In this document: positions 8,555-17,229 of the stretch, one piece after another
Layout: each line of letters starts with the position of its first letter
How positions within the stretch are numbered: position 1 is the first letter of the stretch
Assembly: GCF_014202695.1 (NCBI RefSeq)
Contig: NZ_JACHHH010000003.1
Location: 186,001 to 250,000, forward strand
Direction: 5' to 3'
Length of the DNA: 64,000 nt
DNA from: Oribacterium sinus
Lineage (GTDB): Bacteria > Bacillota > Clostridia > Lachnospirales > Lachnospiraceae
The notes under the pieces: generated by a model
Seen by the model: the letters and a program-made list of their open reading frames with translations, nothing else
Database searches by the model: none
What the model was told of the DNA's origin: nothing
Translations under genes and position numbers: made by a program

Positions 8555-9166
8555 TTATTTTTGCAAAATAGATTCCGTAAGTTCATCCAGCGTCTTTCCG
8601 TAGGCCGGTAAAAACTCCTCCATAAAAATACGAAGCTCCGGAAGCTCCTTCGCCAGATTTTCTATGATCTTTTCTGTGGATTGTAAAGCTGTGGAAAATT
8701 CCTGATTGCCGGCTCTGATTTCCTCCCTACACTTAATTAAGGCGGAAAGCTTATCCGCCGCCTTTAAGAGCCTATTTTCATAGGCGGCATTCTCCTCCTC
8801 AGCCGGAAAGAACAGTTCCCTGTACGCCCCCTGCATATCCTTAGGCAAAGCCAGAAGCAATTGCTCCTCCGCCTCCTTTTCCACTTCTTTATAGGCGGCA
8901 CGAAGAGTTTCCTTTCCATATTTTACGGGAGTGGGCATATCTCCGGTGAGGATTTCGGAGGCATCATGATACAAGGCTCTCAAGGCTAATTTTTCCGGAG
9001 AAAGCTTCTTTCCCAGGCGAAGATTTCCTATGGTCGCCAGGGCATGGCTTAAAATTGCCACCTCCAGGCAATGCTCGGAAAGATTCTCTTCCCTGGCATT
9101 TCGCATCAAAGCCCAGCGGTCAATGTATTTCATTCGGGAAAGCAGGGCAAAAAAGGAATAGATCAA
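8555..9166 (-). CDS. yfbR: YfbR-like HD-domain 5'-deoxynucleotidase
   Basis: HD-domain phosphohydrolase expected to dephosphorylate deoxynucleoside 5'-monophosphates. The sequence runs FFALLSRMKYIDRWALMRN, then NLSEHCLEVA, YHDASEILTGD and PTPVKY, which are the signature blocks of YfbR (metal ligands H, HD, D). I chose TTG 9166 as start: GAAAGGAG sits 6 nt upstream, and the resulting 203 residues begin exactly where E. coli YfbR does. An in-frame ATG at 9256 would add 30 residues encoded by a tandem repeat and has no comparable support. Confidence 0.88.
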   Translation of the reverse strand: MIYSFFALLSRMKYIDRWALMRNAREENLSEHCLEVAILSHALATIGNLRLGKKLSPEKLALRALYHDASEILTGDMPTPVKYGKETLRAAYKEVEKEAEEQLLLALPKDMQGAYRELFFPAEEENAAYENRLLKAADKLSALIKCREEIRAGNQEFSTALQSTEKIIENLAKELPELRIFMEEFLPAYGKTLDELTESILQK

Positions 9167-9183
9167 GTTGTTCTCCTTTCTTA

Positions 9184-9292
9184 GTTCCTTCAATTGTTCA
9201 AAGGCTTTTCTTCTTTCATAATTCCTTCGATTATTCAGAAGCTTCTCTTCTTTCATTGTTCCTTCAATTATTCAGAAACTTTTCTTCTTTTC
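9184..9292 (-). repeat. Three tandem copies of a 37-bp unit upstream of yfbR
   Basis: Units at 9184-9220, 9221-9257 and 9258-9292 (last incomplete), each running TTCCTTCAATT, TTCA, then CTTTTCTTCTTTC with a few changes. 37 is not a multiple of three, so the array is not coding. It ends 4 nt before the ribosome binding site of yfbR. Confidence 0.8.
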
Positions 9293-9315
9293 TATCCATC
9301 TTCATTTTCCGAAAA

Positions 9316-9996
9316 TCAATAAAAGGGCAAAAAGCAGAGTACTAATAAAGCAAAATGCAGAACCAGGAAGAAGGAAAATTGGTTCTTCTCATTTTCCTTC
9401 AGAAGGAAGTAAATGGTAGCCGGGGGACAAAGATAAAACAAGCTCCTGTACCCTTCCCCCAGTGCCTTCCCCTTCTCCTCTTTCCAACGCTTGGCAATGC
9501 TTCCTTCCAAAAAATACGCCAAGGCCATGGAAGAAAGGCAGTAGACGAAAAGAATGGTTATCTGCCAGGGCAGAAATCCTGTGGAAGAAAAGAGAAGACG
9601 AAAGATTACCGCCACAAGGGGCGGACAAATGCTTAACATCAGACATAAAAATTCCTGATCCGGAGCACTGGGCTTTGCCTCCTTTCCCTTTTTGGAAAAG
9701 AGAAGAATTTCTCTTTTTTCAGAAGGATTCTTCTCATGCTGCATAGACTCTTCCGCTCCTGTCTTGTTCTGCTGTCCTTCCGGATTTTGGGAAGACTTTG
9801 CCTCTTCCGCCCAAAGCTTTAAAAGTTCCTCCGGAATCTTCCTGCCACAACCTTTACAAACCTTATCCCCCTTCTTTAACTCCGTGTAGCAATACCCGCA
9901 GACCTTTTTCGGCGTAATACGAATGACGGGAGTCTTACAATAGGGGCATACAGTAGCCGAATCTTCAATTTCCCTTTGACAATGCTTACATATCAT
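9316..9996 (-). CDS. Zinc-ribbon membrane protein
   Basis: 226-aa protein of unknown function. Two zinc ribbons lie at the N-terminus: CKHC...CPYC (residues about 3-21) and CGYC...CKGC (about 33-51). A charged linker of about 70 residues follows, then about four hydrophobic segments (one near LMLSICPPLVAVIFRLLF, the last at the C-terminus). Start ATG 9996 gives MICKHCQ and overlaps the upstream gene by 11 nt, which suggests translational coupling. A longer frame to 10137 has no better ribosome site. Zinc-ribbon plus transmembrane proteins of this kind are common and uncharacterised in Firmicutes. Confidence 0.7.
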   Translation of the reverse strand: MICKHCQREIEDSATVCPYCKTPVIRITPKKVCGYCYTELKKGDKVCKGCGRKIPEELLKLWAEEAKSSQNPEGQQNKTGAEESMQHEKNPSEKREILLFSKKGKEAKPSAPDQEFLCLMLSICPPLVAVIFRLLFSSTGFLPWQITILFVYCLSSMALAYFLEGSIAKRWKEEKGKALGEGYRSLFYLCPPATIYFLLKENEKNQFSFFLVLHFALLVLCFLPFY

Positions 9997-10291
9997 GAAA
10001 CACATCCTCTTCATAGGCATAGGGAAGAATTCTCTTCTTCCACTCCGCTTCTTCCAGTTCCTCAATTCTTCTTTGGAGGGAAAAATAACGTCCCTCCCGT
10101 CCTTCTTCCTCCCACCAAACCCGAAAGACTTCCGCATCCGATTCCTGATGCTTTAACAGCATCTCCTGCATCAATATCCTAAGTTCTCTTTGCAACTCTT
10201 CTATTTGCAGACTCTCTATCTCTATCTGCGGATCTTCTCTTCGAGAGACCGTACTTCGCAGATTTTCTCTTTGCAATGCTTCTTCTTTCAT
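9986..10291 (-). CDS. Small helical hypothetical protein
   Basis: 101 residues, very rich in glutamate and arginine, with heptad-like stretches (ELQRELRILMQEML, RRIEELEEAEWKKR) that predict a coiled coil. I do not recognise a family. It overlaps the zinc-ribbon gene by 11 nt in the order expected for a coupled pair, which is the main support that it is real. The purine-rich coding strand makes open frames easy here, so some doubt remains. Confidence 0.5.
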   Translation of the reverse strand: MKEEALQRENLRSTVSRREDPQIEIESLQIEELQRELRILMQEMLLKHQESDAEVFRVWWEEEGREGRYFSLQRRIEELEEAEWKKRILPYAYEEDVFHDM

Positions 10292-10478
10292 TCGATTCTC
10301 TTTTCGTTTGCTGTGCTTATATTCTTAAAAACACAATACTTTCTTTGCGAGAAAAAAGGAAGACCAACATCCCTGTCTTCCTTTTCCTTGGTAAATTCCT
10401 TTAAAAATTCTGAACTTATTACGAATACGAAATATCCTTATCCTGTTCGCTTACTTACAGCTCTTTCGTTTCTTAATA

Positions 10479-11186
10479 TTATCTTCTTCTACCCATCAAG
10501 CGAAGGATACGAATAAAGAGGTTAATGATATCCATATACAGCTGTAATGCGGTATAGCAAGCATAGCTTGGAGTGGAAGGATACTGCTGCCCTCTTGCCC
10601 AGTCATACCCTACATATAAGGAGAAAATAAAAATACCAATCAGTAAAAGGAAATTTGGTATAAAAAGACCTAAGGCAACGCAAGTAAGTTCAGCGATTAC
10701 CAAACCAATCAGGGAAATAAAGAGTACTTTCCCCAAGGAAAGGAAAGCATCCGGCATAAAGACTGCCGCCACTGTCATGGTTAATACCACTACAAAGGTT
10801 AAAATTGCCGCAATAAAAATCAAGTATACCGGGTATAATAGAAGGGTAAAAGAAAGGGACGCCCCAAAAGCAAGCACTATTATAGTATAGCTAATAAAAG
10901 AAAGAATATAGTTTTCTCTTTTTCCAATAACTCCTCCAAATAGACATATAGCAAAGAAGCCTACAGTAAAAGCCACAGGATGTACAGAATAAATCTGAGG
11001 CATAATATATGGCAGCTTCATGCATATAAAGGCGGTTAGTGCCAGACCATAGAGCAGATGCACACCAATCAGTACATTGTACTGTCTTCTGGAAAGCTCA
11101 CGCTGATAAACAGGAAGCTCTTCCTGCTGCTGCCAGTTCTGCATATTGTCATTTTCATAATTGTTCATGTTGTTCATATTCTCCAT
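10479..11186 (-). CDS. Bax inhibitor-1 family membrane protein
   Basis: 235-aa integral membrane protein of the BI-1/YbhL family, whose bacterial members are proposed pH-sensitive calcium-leak channels. About 35 polar, asparagine-rich residues precede seven hydrophobic segments. The family hallmark at the C-terminus is clear: YTALQLYMDIINLFIRILRL. It lies 70 nt after the histidine kinase gene on the same strand, so it may be read from the same transcript. No gene here hints at its partner. Confidence 0.88.
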   Translation of the reverse strand: MENMNNMNNYENDNMQNWQQQEELPVYQRELSRRQYNVLIGVHLLYGLALTAFICMKLPYIMPQIYSVHPVAFTVGFFAICLFGGVIGKRENYILSFISYTIIVLAFGASLSFTLLLYPVYLIFIAAILTFVVVLTMTVAAVFMPDAFLSLGKVLFISLIGLVIAELTCVALGLFIPNFLLLIGIFIFSLYVGYDWARGQQYPSTPSYACYTALQLYMDIINLFIRILRLMGRRR

Positions 11187-11256
11187 GAAGTCCTCCTTTC
11201 AGAATCTTCTACAGTATAGCATAGAAATACTATTTTGCATCATAATTTCAAAGAAA

Positions 11257-12807
11257 TTAAGTTTTCCCCATCTCTCCCTTTTCCAAAGTAAACCAAAAGT
11301 CCACTCCGGTTAAAGTATTTTTACAACCGCATTCCTGATGATGGCTATCCATAATGGCCTTTACAATACTAAGCCCCAGGCCGGAGCCGCCGTAGGAACG
11401 GGAATGGGCCTTATCCACCTTGTAAAATTTCTCAAATACTCTGGGTAAATCATCTTCGGGAATGGGATTTCCGGTATTTCGTACATGGATTTCCACCGTC
11501 TTTTGTCCTCGATTTTCCGTATAAACGCTGATTTGCTTCGGCTCTCCCACATGGTGAATAGCGTTTTGCAGATAATTCATCAAGACTTCTTCCACCTTGA
11601 ATTCATCTCCCCAAAGGAAAAGCCCATCCGGAATATCCACCTCCACGGAAATCCCTTCCTGTTTCAAAAGAATCTCCATGGTGCTGAGTACCCCCTTGGT
11701 AAGCTTGGCCATATCCAGAAGGCTGAAATCCGGTAAATCCTTTCCCTGCTCCATGGCGGAAAGACTCATCAGCTCTTTTACCATATGGTTCATTCGCTTC
11801 GCCTCATCCACAATGACAGAGGAATAATAGGCTCTGCTTTCCTCGTCTTCGCAAAGCCCCTCTCCCAGTCCCTCCGCATAGCCCATAATCAGAGCAATAG
11901 GGGTTTTTAGTTCATGGGATACATTGGCCACAAATTCCTGTCTTTTCTGGTCGATGAGATTTTTGTTCTCTATATCGCTTTGCAGTTCATTGTTGGCTTT
12001 TTTTAAATCTCCTATGGTATCCTCCAGCCTTTGAGAAAGGCTGTTCATGGACTCTCCCAAAACCTCGATTTCCTCCAGATTGCTCCCCTGAAAACGGGCG
12101 GTGAAATCCAGTTGGCTCATCTTTTGGGAAAGTTTTGCCAGCTCCTTTAAAGGTCTTGTCACTCTTCGCCCGGTAAAATACACCGCCAAGGTACCGAAGA
12201 ACAGAATACTGCCTCCTAAAAATAAGAGAAGATAGTTAAAGAAGGATACCGCTTCCCTTAAGCTGGCCAGGGGCATGGACATCATAAAGGAGGTACTGTT
12301 GTTGGAAAAATATCCCCAGGCCTCAAGGTACCCTGTCTCCTTGTTTTCCCCCTTGGTTTTCACAATGGAAAAATTATCCCCCTTATTCAAAATCTTCTGG
12401 GTATCTCCATCCGCCTTCCCAAAAATATAAGAATAAAGCCTGCGAATCAAAGACTGGGGATTGGCAGAGGAGGTATACACCCCGTCGCTACTGTCATCCA
12501 TCACGATAATGGAGATATTTTCCTTCTCCGTTAAAAAGCGAACATATTTGCTGGCGGCAGTTTCCTTCCCTTCCTGGCTTTCCGCTTCCGTAGGAAAGTC
12601 CTTGGAAAATCCCTCTCCCTGCTGCAATATCCGATCCAGCTCCATATAAGCCTTCTCCAGCACATGCACCTTTCGTTTTTCATAAAGGCTTTCCAGAAAA
12701 AAGCTGTTTCCCACCAGAAGAAGAATCAAAAGCATGGAAAACACAAAGGCAAAAAGCAGGGTAAAGCGCCTTTGCAAACTGTTTCGTTTTCGACATTTTT
12801 CAGCCAA
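11257..12807 (-). CDS. Sensor histidine kinase
   Basis: 516-aa membrane kinase. TM1 is at about 17-38 and TM2 at about 191-212, bounding an extracytoplasmic sensor region of about 150 residues. A HAMP domain (about 213-265) and a short coiled coil follow. The HisKA phospho-acceptor is H298 in NVSHELKTP. The HATPase domain has an N box (NYLQNAIHH) and a G box (GGSGLGLSIVKAIM). It starts 9 nt after the response regulator gene, a standard pair. The signal is unknown; the domain order resembles cell-envelope or antimicrobial-peptide sensors. Confidence 0.94.
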   Translation of the reverse strand: MAEKCRKRNSLQRRFTLLFAFVFSMLLILLLVGNSFFLESLYEKRKVHVLEKAYMELDRILQQGEGFSKDFPTEAESQEGKETAASKYVRFLTEKENISIIVMDDSSDGVYTSSANPQSLIRRLYSYIFGKADGDTQKILNKGDNFSIVKTKGENKETGYLEAWGYFSNNSTSFMMSMPLASLREAVSFFNYLLLFLGGSILFFGTLAVYFTGRRVTRPLKELAKLSQKMSQLDFTARFQGSNLEEIEVLGESMNSLSQRLEDTIGDLKKANNELQSDIENKNLIDQKRQEFVANVSHELKTPIALIMGYAEGLGEGLCEDEESRAYYSSVIVDEAKRMNHMVKELMSLSAMEQGKDLPDFSLLDMAKLTKGVLSTMEILLKQEGISVEVDIPDGLFLWGDEFKVEEVLMNYLQNAIHHVGEPKQISVYTENRGQKTVEIHVRNTGNPIPEDDLPRVFEKFYKVDKAHSRSYGGSGLGLSIVKAIMDSHHQECGCKNTLTGVDFWFTLEKGEMGKT

Positions 12808-12816
12808 GATACCCTC

Positions 12817-13491
12817 CTATTCCACCTCGAATTTATAGCCCATGCCCCAAACCGTCTTGATATACTCTCCCTTGTCCATTAACTTGGCACGAAGCTTTTT
12901 CACATGGGTATCGATGGTTCTGGCATCTCCAAAGTAATCGTAGTTCCAAACGTTGTTAAGAATTTTTTCTCTGGACAAGGCAATACCCTTATTTTCCACA
13001 AAATACTGCAAAAGCTCATATTCCTTAAAGCTAAGCTCTATAGGCTTTCCGTCCACCGTAACGCTGTGGGCCGCCTCATCAATCACGATGCCTCCCACCT
13101 CCAAAAGCTCTTCCTTCTGCACCCCGGAACGGCGAAGTAAAGCTTCCACTCTCGCCACCAAAATCTTCGGGGAGAAGGGCTTGGAAATGTATTCATCCGC
13201 CCCGTAATCAAAGCCCTTTAACTCATCATTTTCCTCGGAACGGGCGGTCAGCATAATCACAGGAACTTTAGAATGCTCTCGAATGGTTTTCAAGGCCGTC
13301 CAACCGTCCATCTTAGGCATCATCACGTCTAAAATAATCAGGGCAATGCTTTTCTCCTTGAAAAATAAATCAATGGCTTCCTCTCCGTTTCCGGCCAAAA
13401 GCACTTCGTAGTCCTTCATTTTCAGAAAGTCCTTCAGCAATTTCTGCATTCTTTCTTCATCATCCACCACTAAAATCTTAATCTTTTCCAT
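12817..13491 (-). CDS. OmpR/PhoB-family response regulator
   Basis: 224-aa DNA-binding partner of the kinase that follows. The receiver domain has acidic residues DDE (10-12), phospho-acceptor D55 in LDVMMPKMDG, and the conserved lysine in SKPFSP. The C-terminal winged helix carries the usual ELSFKEYELLQYFVENKG and DTHVKKLRAKL blocks. Helicase, regulator and kinase genes follow each other with gaps of about 10 nt, so they form one operon. Its targets cannot be read from the window. Confidence 0.95.
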   Translation of the reverse strand: MEKIKILVVDDEERMQKLLKDFLKMKDYEVLLAGNGEEAIDLFFKEKSIALIILDVMMPKMDGWTALKTIREHSKVPVIMLTARSEENDELKGFDYGADEYISKPFSPKILVARVEALLRRSGVQKEELLEVGGIVIDEAAHSVTVDGKPIELSFKEYELLQYFVENKGIALSREKILNNVWNYDYFGDARTIDTHVKKLRAKLMDKGEYIKTVWGMGYKFEVE

Positions 13492-13502
13492 TTCGCCCCT
13501 TC

Positions 13503-15350
13503 CTACCCTCCTAAAAGCTCCGGAATAAAGCGGGAGGGTTTTACCTTTTTACTGTATCGTTCTTTTGTGACATAGATGTGAATTTTCTTTCTGGCTCTGG
13601 TCAATGCCACATAAAAGCTTCTTCTTTCTTCTTCCAGTTCTTCTTGGGTTTTGGCTCTTCCGTCCGGAATAATTCCCTCGATGCAGTCCGGCAAAAAGAC
13701 CTCATCAAACTCCAATCCCTTTGCCCCGTGGTAGGTCATAATCCGAACCCCTTCCCCGCTTTCTTCCTTCTGCCTTTGCAGGCAGTCCGCATTAAATTTT
13801 TCCACAAATCGGAAAAAGGCTTCCACCCCTTCCGTCTGCTCCGCCATGGCCGTAAGCTCCTCCAAAAGACTTTGCAATTCCTCAAAGTCCCGATTTTTCT
13901 TCTTGGCAAAGCTTTCCAAATACTGCTCATAGCCCATATCTTTTCGGATATAGAGGATTCTTTCCTGTACCGGAAGCTCCTGCATTTTCTGAAGCTGAGC
14001 TTCCAAAAGAAGCAGGGCTCTTTCCTCTTTTCTTCCTCTGTAAGCCTTTTTCAAATCTGAAAAGGGCCTTTCTTCCCTTTGGATTTTCTCCCGAAGCAAG
14101 CCCCGATAGGGCTTATTCAGGATTTGCAGAAGCTCTCCCCTGCTTTCAATATTCATGCTCAGGCGAAGATAGGCCAAAAAATCCTTTCCCACAAAATGCT
14201 GAAAAACATTTTGCACCTCTTCCGTAAGGCTGTAGGGAATGCCCCTTTCCATAAAGAGAGGCAGTAAGGCGGGAATTTGCTTTCTGCTTCTGCATAGAAT
14301 AGCCATCTCTTCCAAAGGACAGCCCTCTTCCTTCGCTTCTTCAATATGCCGGAGTAAAAGTCTTGCTTCTTCCTTTCCGGTGGCTAAGGCATAGTACTTG
14401 GCCTTTCCTCCGCTTCCCTGCCTGCCCTGTAGCTTCTTTTGAAAACGCTCCTTATTCTTTCCGATGAGCCTCTTGCTTAACTCCACAATTTCCCTATAGG
14501 AACGGAAATTATCACTTAAAAAAATCCTTTCGCAGTTCGGATAGTCCCTGGTAAAGGAGAGGAGAATACCGGGACTGGCTCCCCGAAAGCCGTAAATGCT
14601 TTGATCCTCATCTCCCACCACAAAGAGAGCATTGGGAGATTTTGCCAAAGCCTTGATAATCTCATACTGCACCAAAGAAAGGTCTTGGAACTCATCCACA
14701 AGGATGTGGGAAAAACGGCTTTGCCAGGCTTTCGCCAAGTCTCCTTTTTCCATGAAGATGCGGAGTACCTCTAAAAGCAGGTCCTCAAAATCCAGCTTTC
14801 CCCTCTTTTTCCTGCTCTCCTCATAAAAATGATAGAGGGCAAGAAAATCCTCCTGCTTCTCCTTTTGCAGGTAGGCAATTCTTTCCCTTTCTCCTATGGA
14901 TTTAAAATAGGAAATCCGGGCAATCAGGCCGGGAAGCAGTTCCTGCACTTCCTCCCGAAGAATCCCCTTTTCCAAATAATATTGGGAAAGCCAGTCCATC
15001 TTCTCATAAAGGTTTACAAGATCTTCTTTTTTGTAGCCCAGGTCCTCTCGAAGTAGGGAAAAGCAAAGGGCATGGATGGTGGAAAATCTCGGTCTCCCTG
15101 CCCTAATCCCCATTTTCCGGAAAAAGCGTTCCTCCATCTCCTTACTGGAAGCTCTGGTAAAGGAAAGAAGCAGGATTTTTTCCGCCGGAACTCCCCTTTC
15201 CAAAAGGGTGCAAAGACGCTCCGTAAGCACGGTGGTTTTCCCGGAACCCGGCCCCGCCACCACCAGGGCCTTCTCCGCCCCTGTTTCTATTGCCTGTCTT
15301 TGCTCCCGGGTAAATTCCATGAATTCCTGCCTGCTCCTTTCCCAATGCAC
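13503..15350 (-). CDS. UvrD/Rep-family DNA helicase
   Basis: 615-aa superfamily 1A 3'-5' helicase. Walker A is AGPGSGKTT near residue 33; further motifs are DEFQDLS (II), GDEDQSIYGFRGA (III), MTYHGAKGLEFDEVFLP (V) and YVALTRARKKI (VI). It is about 100 residues shorter than PcrA/UvrD and lacks their C-terminal extension, so I do not call it pcrA. A role in repair or removal of DNA-bound proteins is inferred from the family. It is the first gene of the operon with the two-component pair. Confidence 0.92.
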   Translation of the reverse strand: MHWERSRQEFMEFTREQRQAIETGAEKALVVAGPGSGKTTVLTERLCTLLERGVPAEKILLLSFTRASSKEMEERFFRKMGIRAGRPRFSTIHALCFSLLREDLGYKKEDLVNLYEKMDWLSQYYLEKGILREEVQELLPGLIARISYFKSIGERERIAYLQKEKQEDFLALYHFYEESRKKRGKLDFEDLLLEVLRIFMEKGDLAKAWQSRFSHILVDEFQDLSLVQYEIIKALAKSPNALFVVGDEDQSIYGFRGASPGILLSFTRDYPNCERIFLSDNFRSYREIVELSKRLIGKNKERFQKKLQGRQGSGGKAKYYALATGKEEARLLLRHIEEAKEEGCPLEEMAILCRSRKQIPALLPLFMERGIPYSLTEEVQNVFQHFVGKDFLAYLRLSMNIESRGELLQILNKPYRGLLREKIQREERPFSDLKKAYRGRKEERALLLLEAQLQKMQELPVQERILYIRKDMGYEQYLESFAKKKNRDFEELQSLLEELTAMAEQTEGVEAFFRFVEKFNADCLQRQKEESGEGVRIMTYHGAKGLEFDEVFLPDCIEGIIPDGRAKTQEELEEERRSFYVALTRARKKIHIYVTKERYSKKVKPSRFIPELLGG

Positions 15351-15424
15351 TGCCGTCTTTTATATTAAGAATTATAGGCTATTGGAGAAGTGGCTTCAAT
15401 CTATTCTTAATTTACGCGCACAAA

Positions 15425-15450
15425 AAAAGACAAGGCAAGCCTTGTCTTTT
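15425..15450 (-). terminator. Intrinsic terminator after the 3D-domain gene
   Basis: Perfect 12-bp inverted repeat AAAAGACAAGGC / GCCTTGTCTTTT with a 2-nt separation. A run of seven A on the plus strand gives the U tract on the minus strand. It ends 10 nt from the stop codon of the gene it serves. Confidence 0.88.
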
Positions 15451-15460
15451 CCTTAAAATC

Positions 15461-15946
15461 TTACTGCTTGGGAACCGCCACGAACACTTCCTCGTAAACT
15501 CTTCCCTTCTGGGTAAGGGCTCTGGCTTCCGCCATGGTGTCAAAGTAAATATCCACCATCTTTCCCTTTACACCGGAACCAATGTCTTCCACGGTATATA
15601 CGGTATCACCGATAAAAATCTTGGTTCCCAGTGGCAGTACCGTTAAGTCTGCCGCAATGGTATGCTTCGCTTGAGTCTTTGCTCCGGAATAGGTCATTCC
15701 GTCTCCGCTGTATCCTACCAGCTGGAACTTTCCAAGGGATGCACCCTTTGTATAGTTTGCACTTTCTGCTGTTCCCTGACTGATTTCATTGGCAAGCCCT
15801 TCAGGGATATCGGTAAATTCAATAACATCTTCTTTGGCTACAGGGGGTGCTACCACTTCTTCCGCCCTTCCCACAATGGAAAAGGAAGAAAGTAACATCA
15901 GGCTACTCAAGGAAAAAACGATTCCTTTTTTGATTTGTTTAAGCAT
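15461..15946 (-). CDS. Secreted 3D-domain protein
   Basis: 161-aa exported protein. Start ATG 15946 (MLKQIKKG) has AAGGAGG upstream and gives a clean signal peptide: lysines, a hydrophobic core (VFSLSSLMLLSSF) and probable cleavage after GRA. The C-terminal 90 residues are a 3D domain, with its three aspartates in IAADLTVLPLGT, VEDIGSG and VDIYF. 3D domains occur in Firmicute resuscitation-factor and MltA-like lytic enzymes, so a role in wall turnover is likely. No binding domain (LysM, G5) is attached. Confidence 0.85.
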   Translation of the reverse strand: MLKQIKKGIVFSLSSLMLLSSFSIVGRAEEVVAPPVAKEDVIEFTDIPEGLANEISQGTAESANYTKGASLGKFQLVGYSGDGMTYSGAKTQAKHTIAADLTVLPLGTKIFIGDTVYTVEDIGSGVKGKMVDIYFDTMAEARALTQKGRVYEEVFVAVPKQ

Positions 15947-16136
15947 AAAAATCCTCCTTGCTTCCTGCATTCTAGCACAGAGGAATTCTGTTTTTCTTTC
16001 ATTTATCTTACAAAATCGCAAAAAAATTCGTTTTTTATGAATTTCTGGTGATTTTCTCTAAAAAATCCTGCTTCTTTCCCCATAGAAAAAACACTAAAAA
16101 GAGTATTTCTTCCGGGACAGAGCATGAAAAAAGCTC

Positions 16137-17165
16137 TTAGGGCAAAAGATTCTCCGCCTGATTCGCCAATAGAAGCTCTAAAGCCAGGCTGTCAGAGATT
16201 CTTCCCTTTCTGTTCTCTTCTTCTAAACGAAGTAAACTATGGAAGAGATTTTGCAAGCCGGACTGAGTATAGGTTCTGGCCTGGCCGATATACTTTCGAA
16301 CTCTCCAGGAATCCATGGAAAGCCGAGTTTCCATCTCTCTCTCCCGAAGTCCCTCTGTCAAATATTCTCTGACGATAAGAAGCTTTTCCACATTTTTCCG
16401 AATCAGATTCTGAATTTTCGCCGGTTTTTCCTCTAAACGTAGAAGGTCTCCGTAATATTGAAAGACCTTTTCCTGATCTCCCCGGCCTAAAGCTTCAATC
16501 AAATCAAAAACTCTGTCCTCAGGAAGCTTCTCCACCACTGCTTCCACCGCCTCTTGGGTGATTTCTTCCTCATCTCCGATATAGTCTACGCAGTTCTTAC
16601 AGGCATTTACAATTCGATACAGACTGCTGCCGCTTCTGGATAGGAGGAGTCCAAGGACATTTTCCCGAATCTTCTTTCCTTCCTTTTTCAACTGCTGCAA
16701 AGCAAAACGCTGGAGAAAAGCCTGATCCTGCTCCATACAGGCAAGACAGAGTCCTCTCTCCTTCACCACCTTATAGAGACTGCTTCGTTTGTCTACTTTT
16801 TCTTCAATAAAGAGCAGCACTGTTTCTTTGGGGCTGTTTTTCAAATACTGAATAAAATCTTCTGAAAGTTTTTTTCTGCCGCTACTTTTCCCCTGAAAAA
16901 CCATAAGTCGGTATGGGGCGAAGAAGGGCAGGGTTTCCACCGCGGAAATCAGTTCATCCGTAGGGGGAAGCTCCTCCACCACCATGCAGTTGATGCCTTC
17001 ATTTTCCGAAAAGGCTTGGAAGAAGGCTTTCTTATAATAGGACAGCAAATAATCCTCCTCCCCATAGAGGAGATATAAGGGCAAAAAACTCTTCTCTTTT
17101 AGCTGTTCCTGAATCTTCTTCTGGGCATCCAGAAACTCTTCTCTTTCTCCTTTTTTGTATCCCAA
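16137..17165 (-). CDS. holA: DNA polymerase III, delta subunit
   Basis: Clamp-loader subunit that opens the sliding clamp. The N-terminus FLPLYLLYGEEDYLL and later LLLSRSGSSLYRIVNACKNC with FDLIEALGRGDQEK are typical of the HolA/YqeN family. TTG 17165 is the likely start: AAGGAGG lies 5 nt upstream and 342 residues result, the size of E. coli HolA (343). A frame extending to ATG 17231 would overlap the divergent hemW start and lacks a ribosome site. Confidence 0.9.
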   Translation of the reverse strand: MGYKKGEREEFLDAQKKIQEQLKEKSFLPLYLLYGEEDYLLSYYKKAFFQAFSENEGINCMVVEELPPTDELISAVETLPFFAPYRLMVFQGKSSGRKKLSEDFIQYLKNSPKETVLLFIEEKVDKRSSLYKVVKERGLCLACMEQDQAFLQRFALQQLKKEGKKIRENVLGLLLSRSGSSLYRIVNACKNCVDYIGDEEEITQEAVEAVVEKLPEDRVFDLIEALGRGDQEKVFQYYGDLLRLEEKPAKIQNLIRKNVEKLLIVREYLTEGLREREMETRLSMDSWRVRKYIGQARTYTQSGLQNLFHSLLRLEEENRKGRISDSLALELLLANQAENLLP

Positions 17166-17229
17166 GCTGTCCTCCTTGCCGAAAAAAATGCTCTGTGCTA
17201 AAGTGGAGAAAACATTGAAAGGAATCTCC

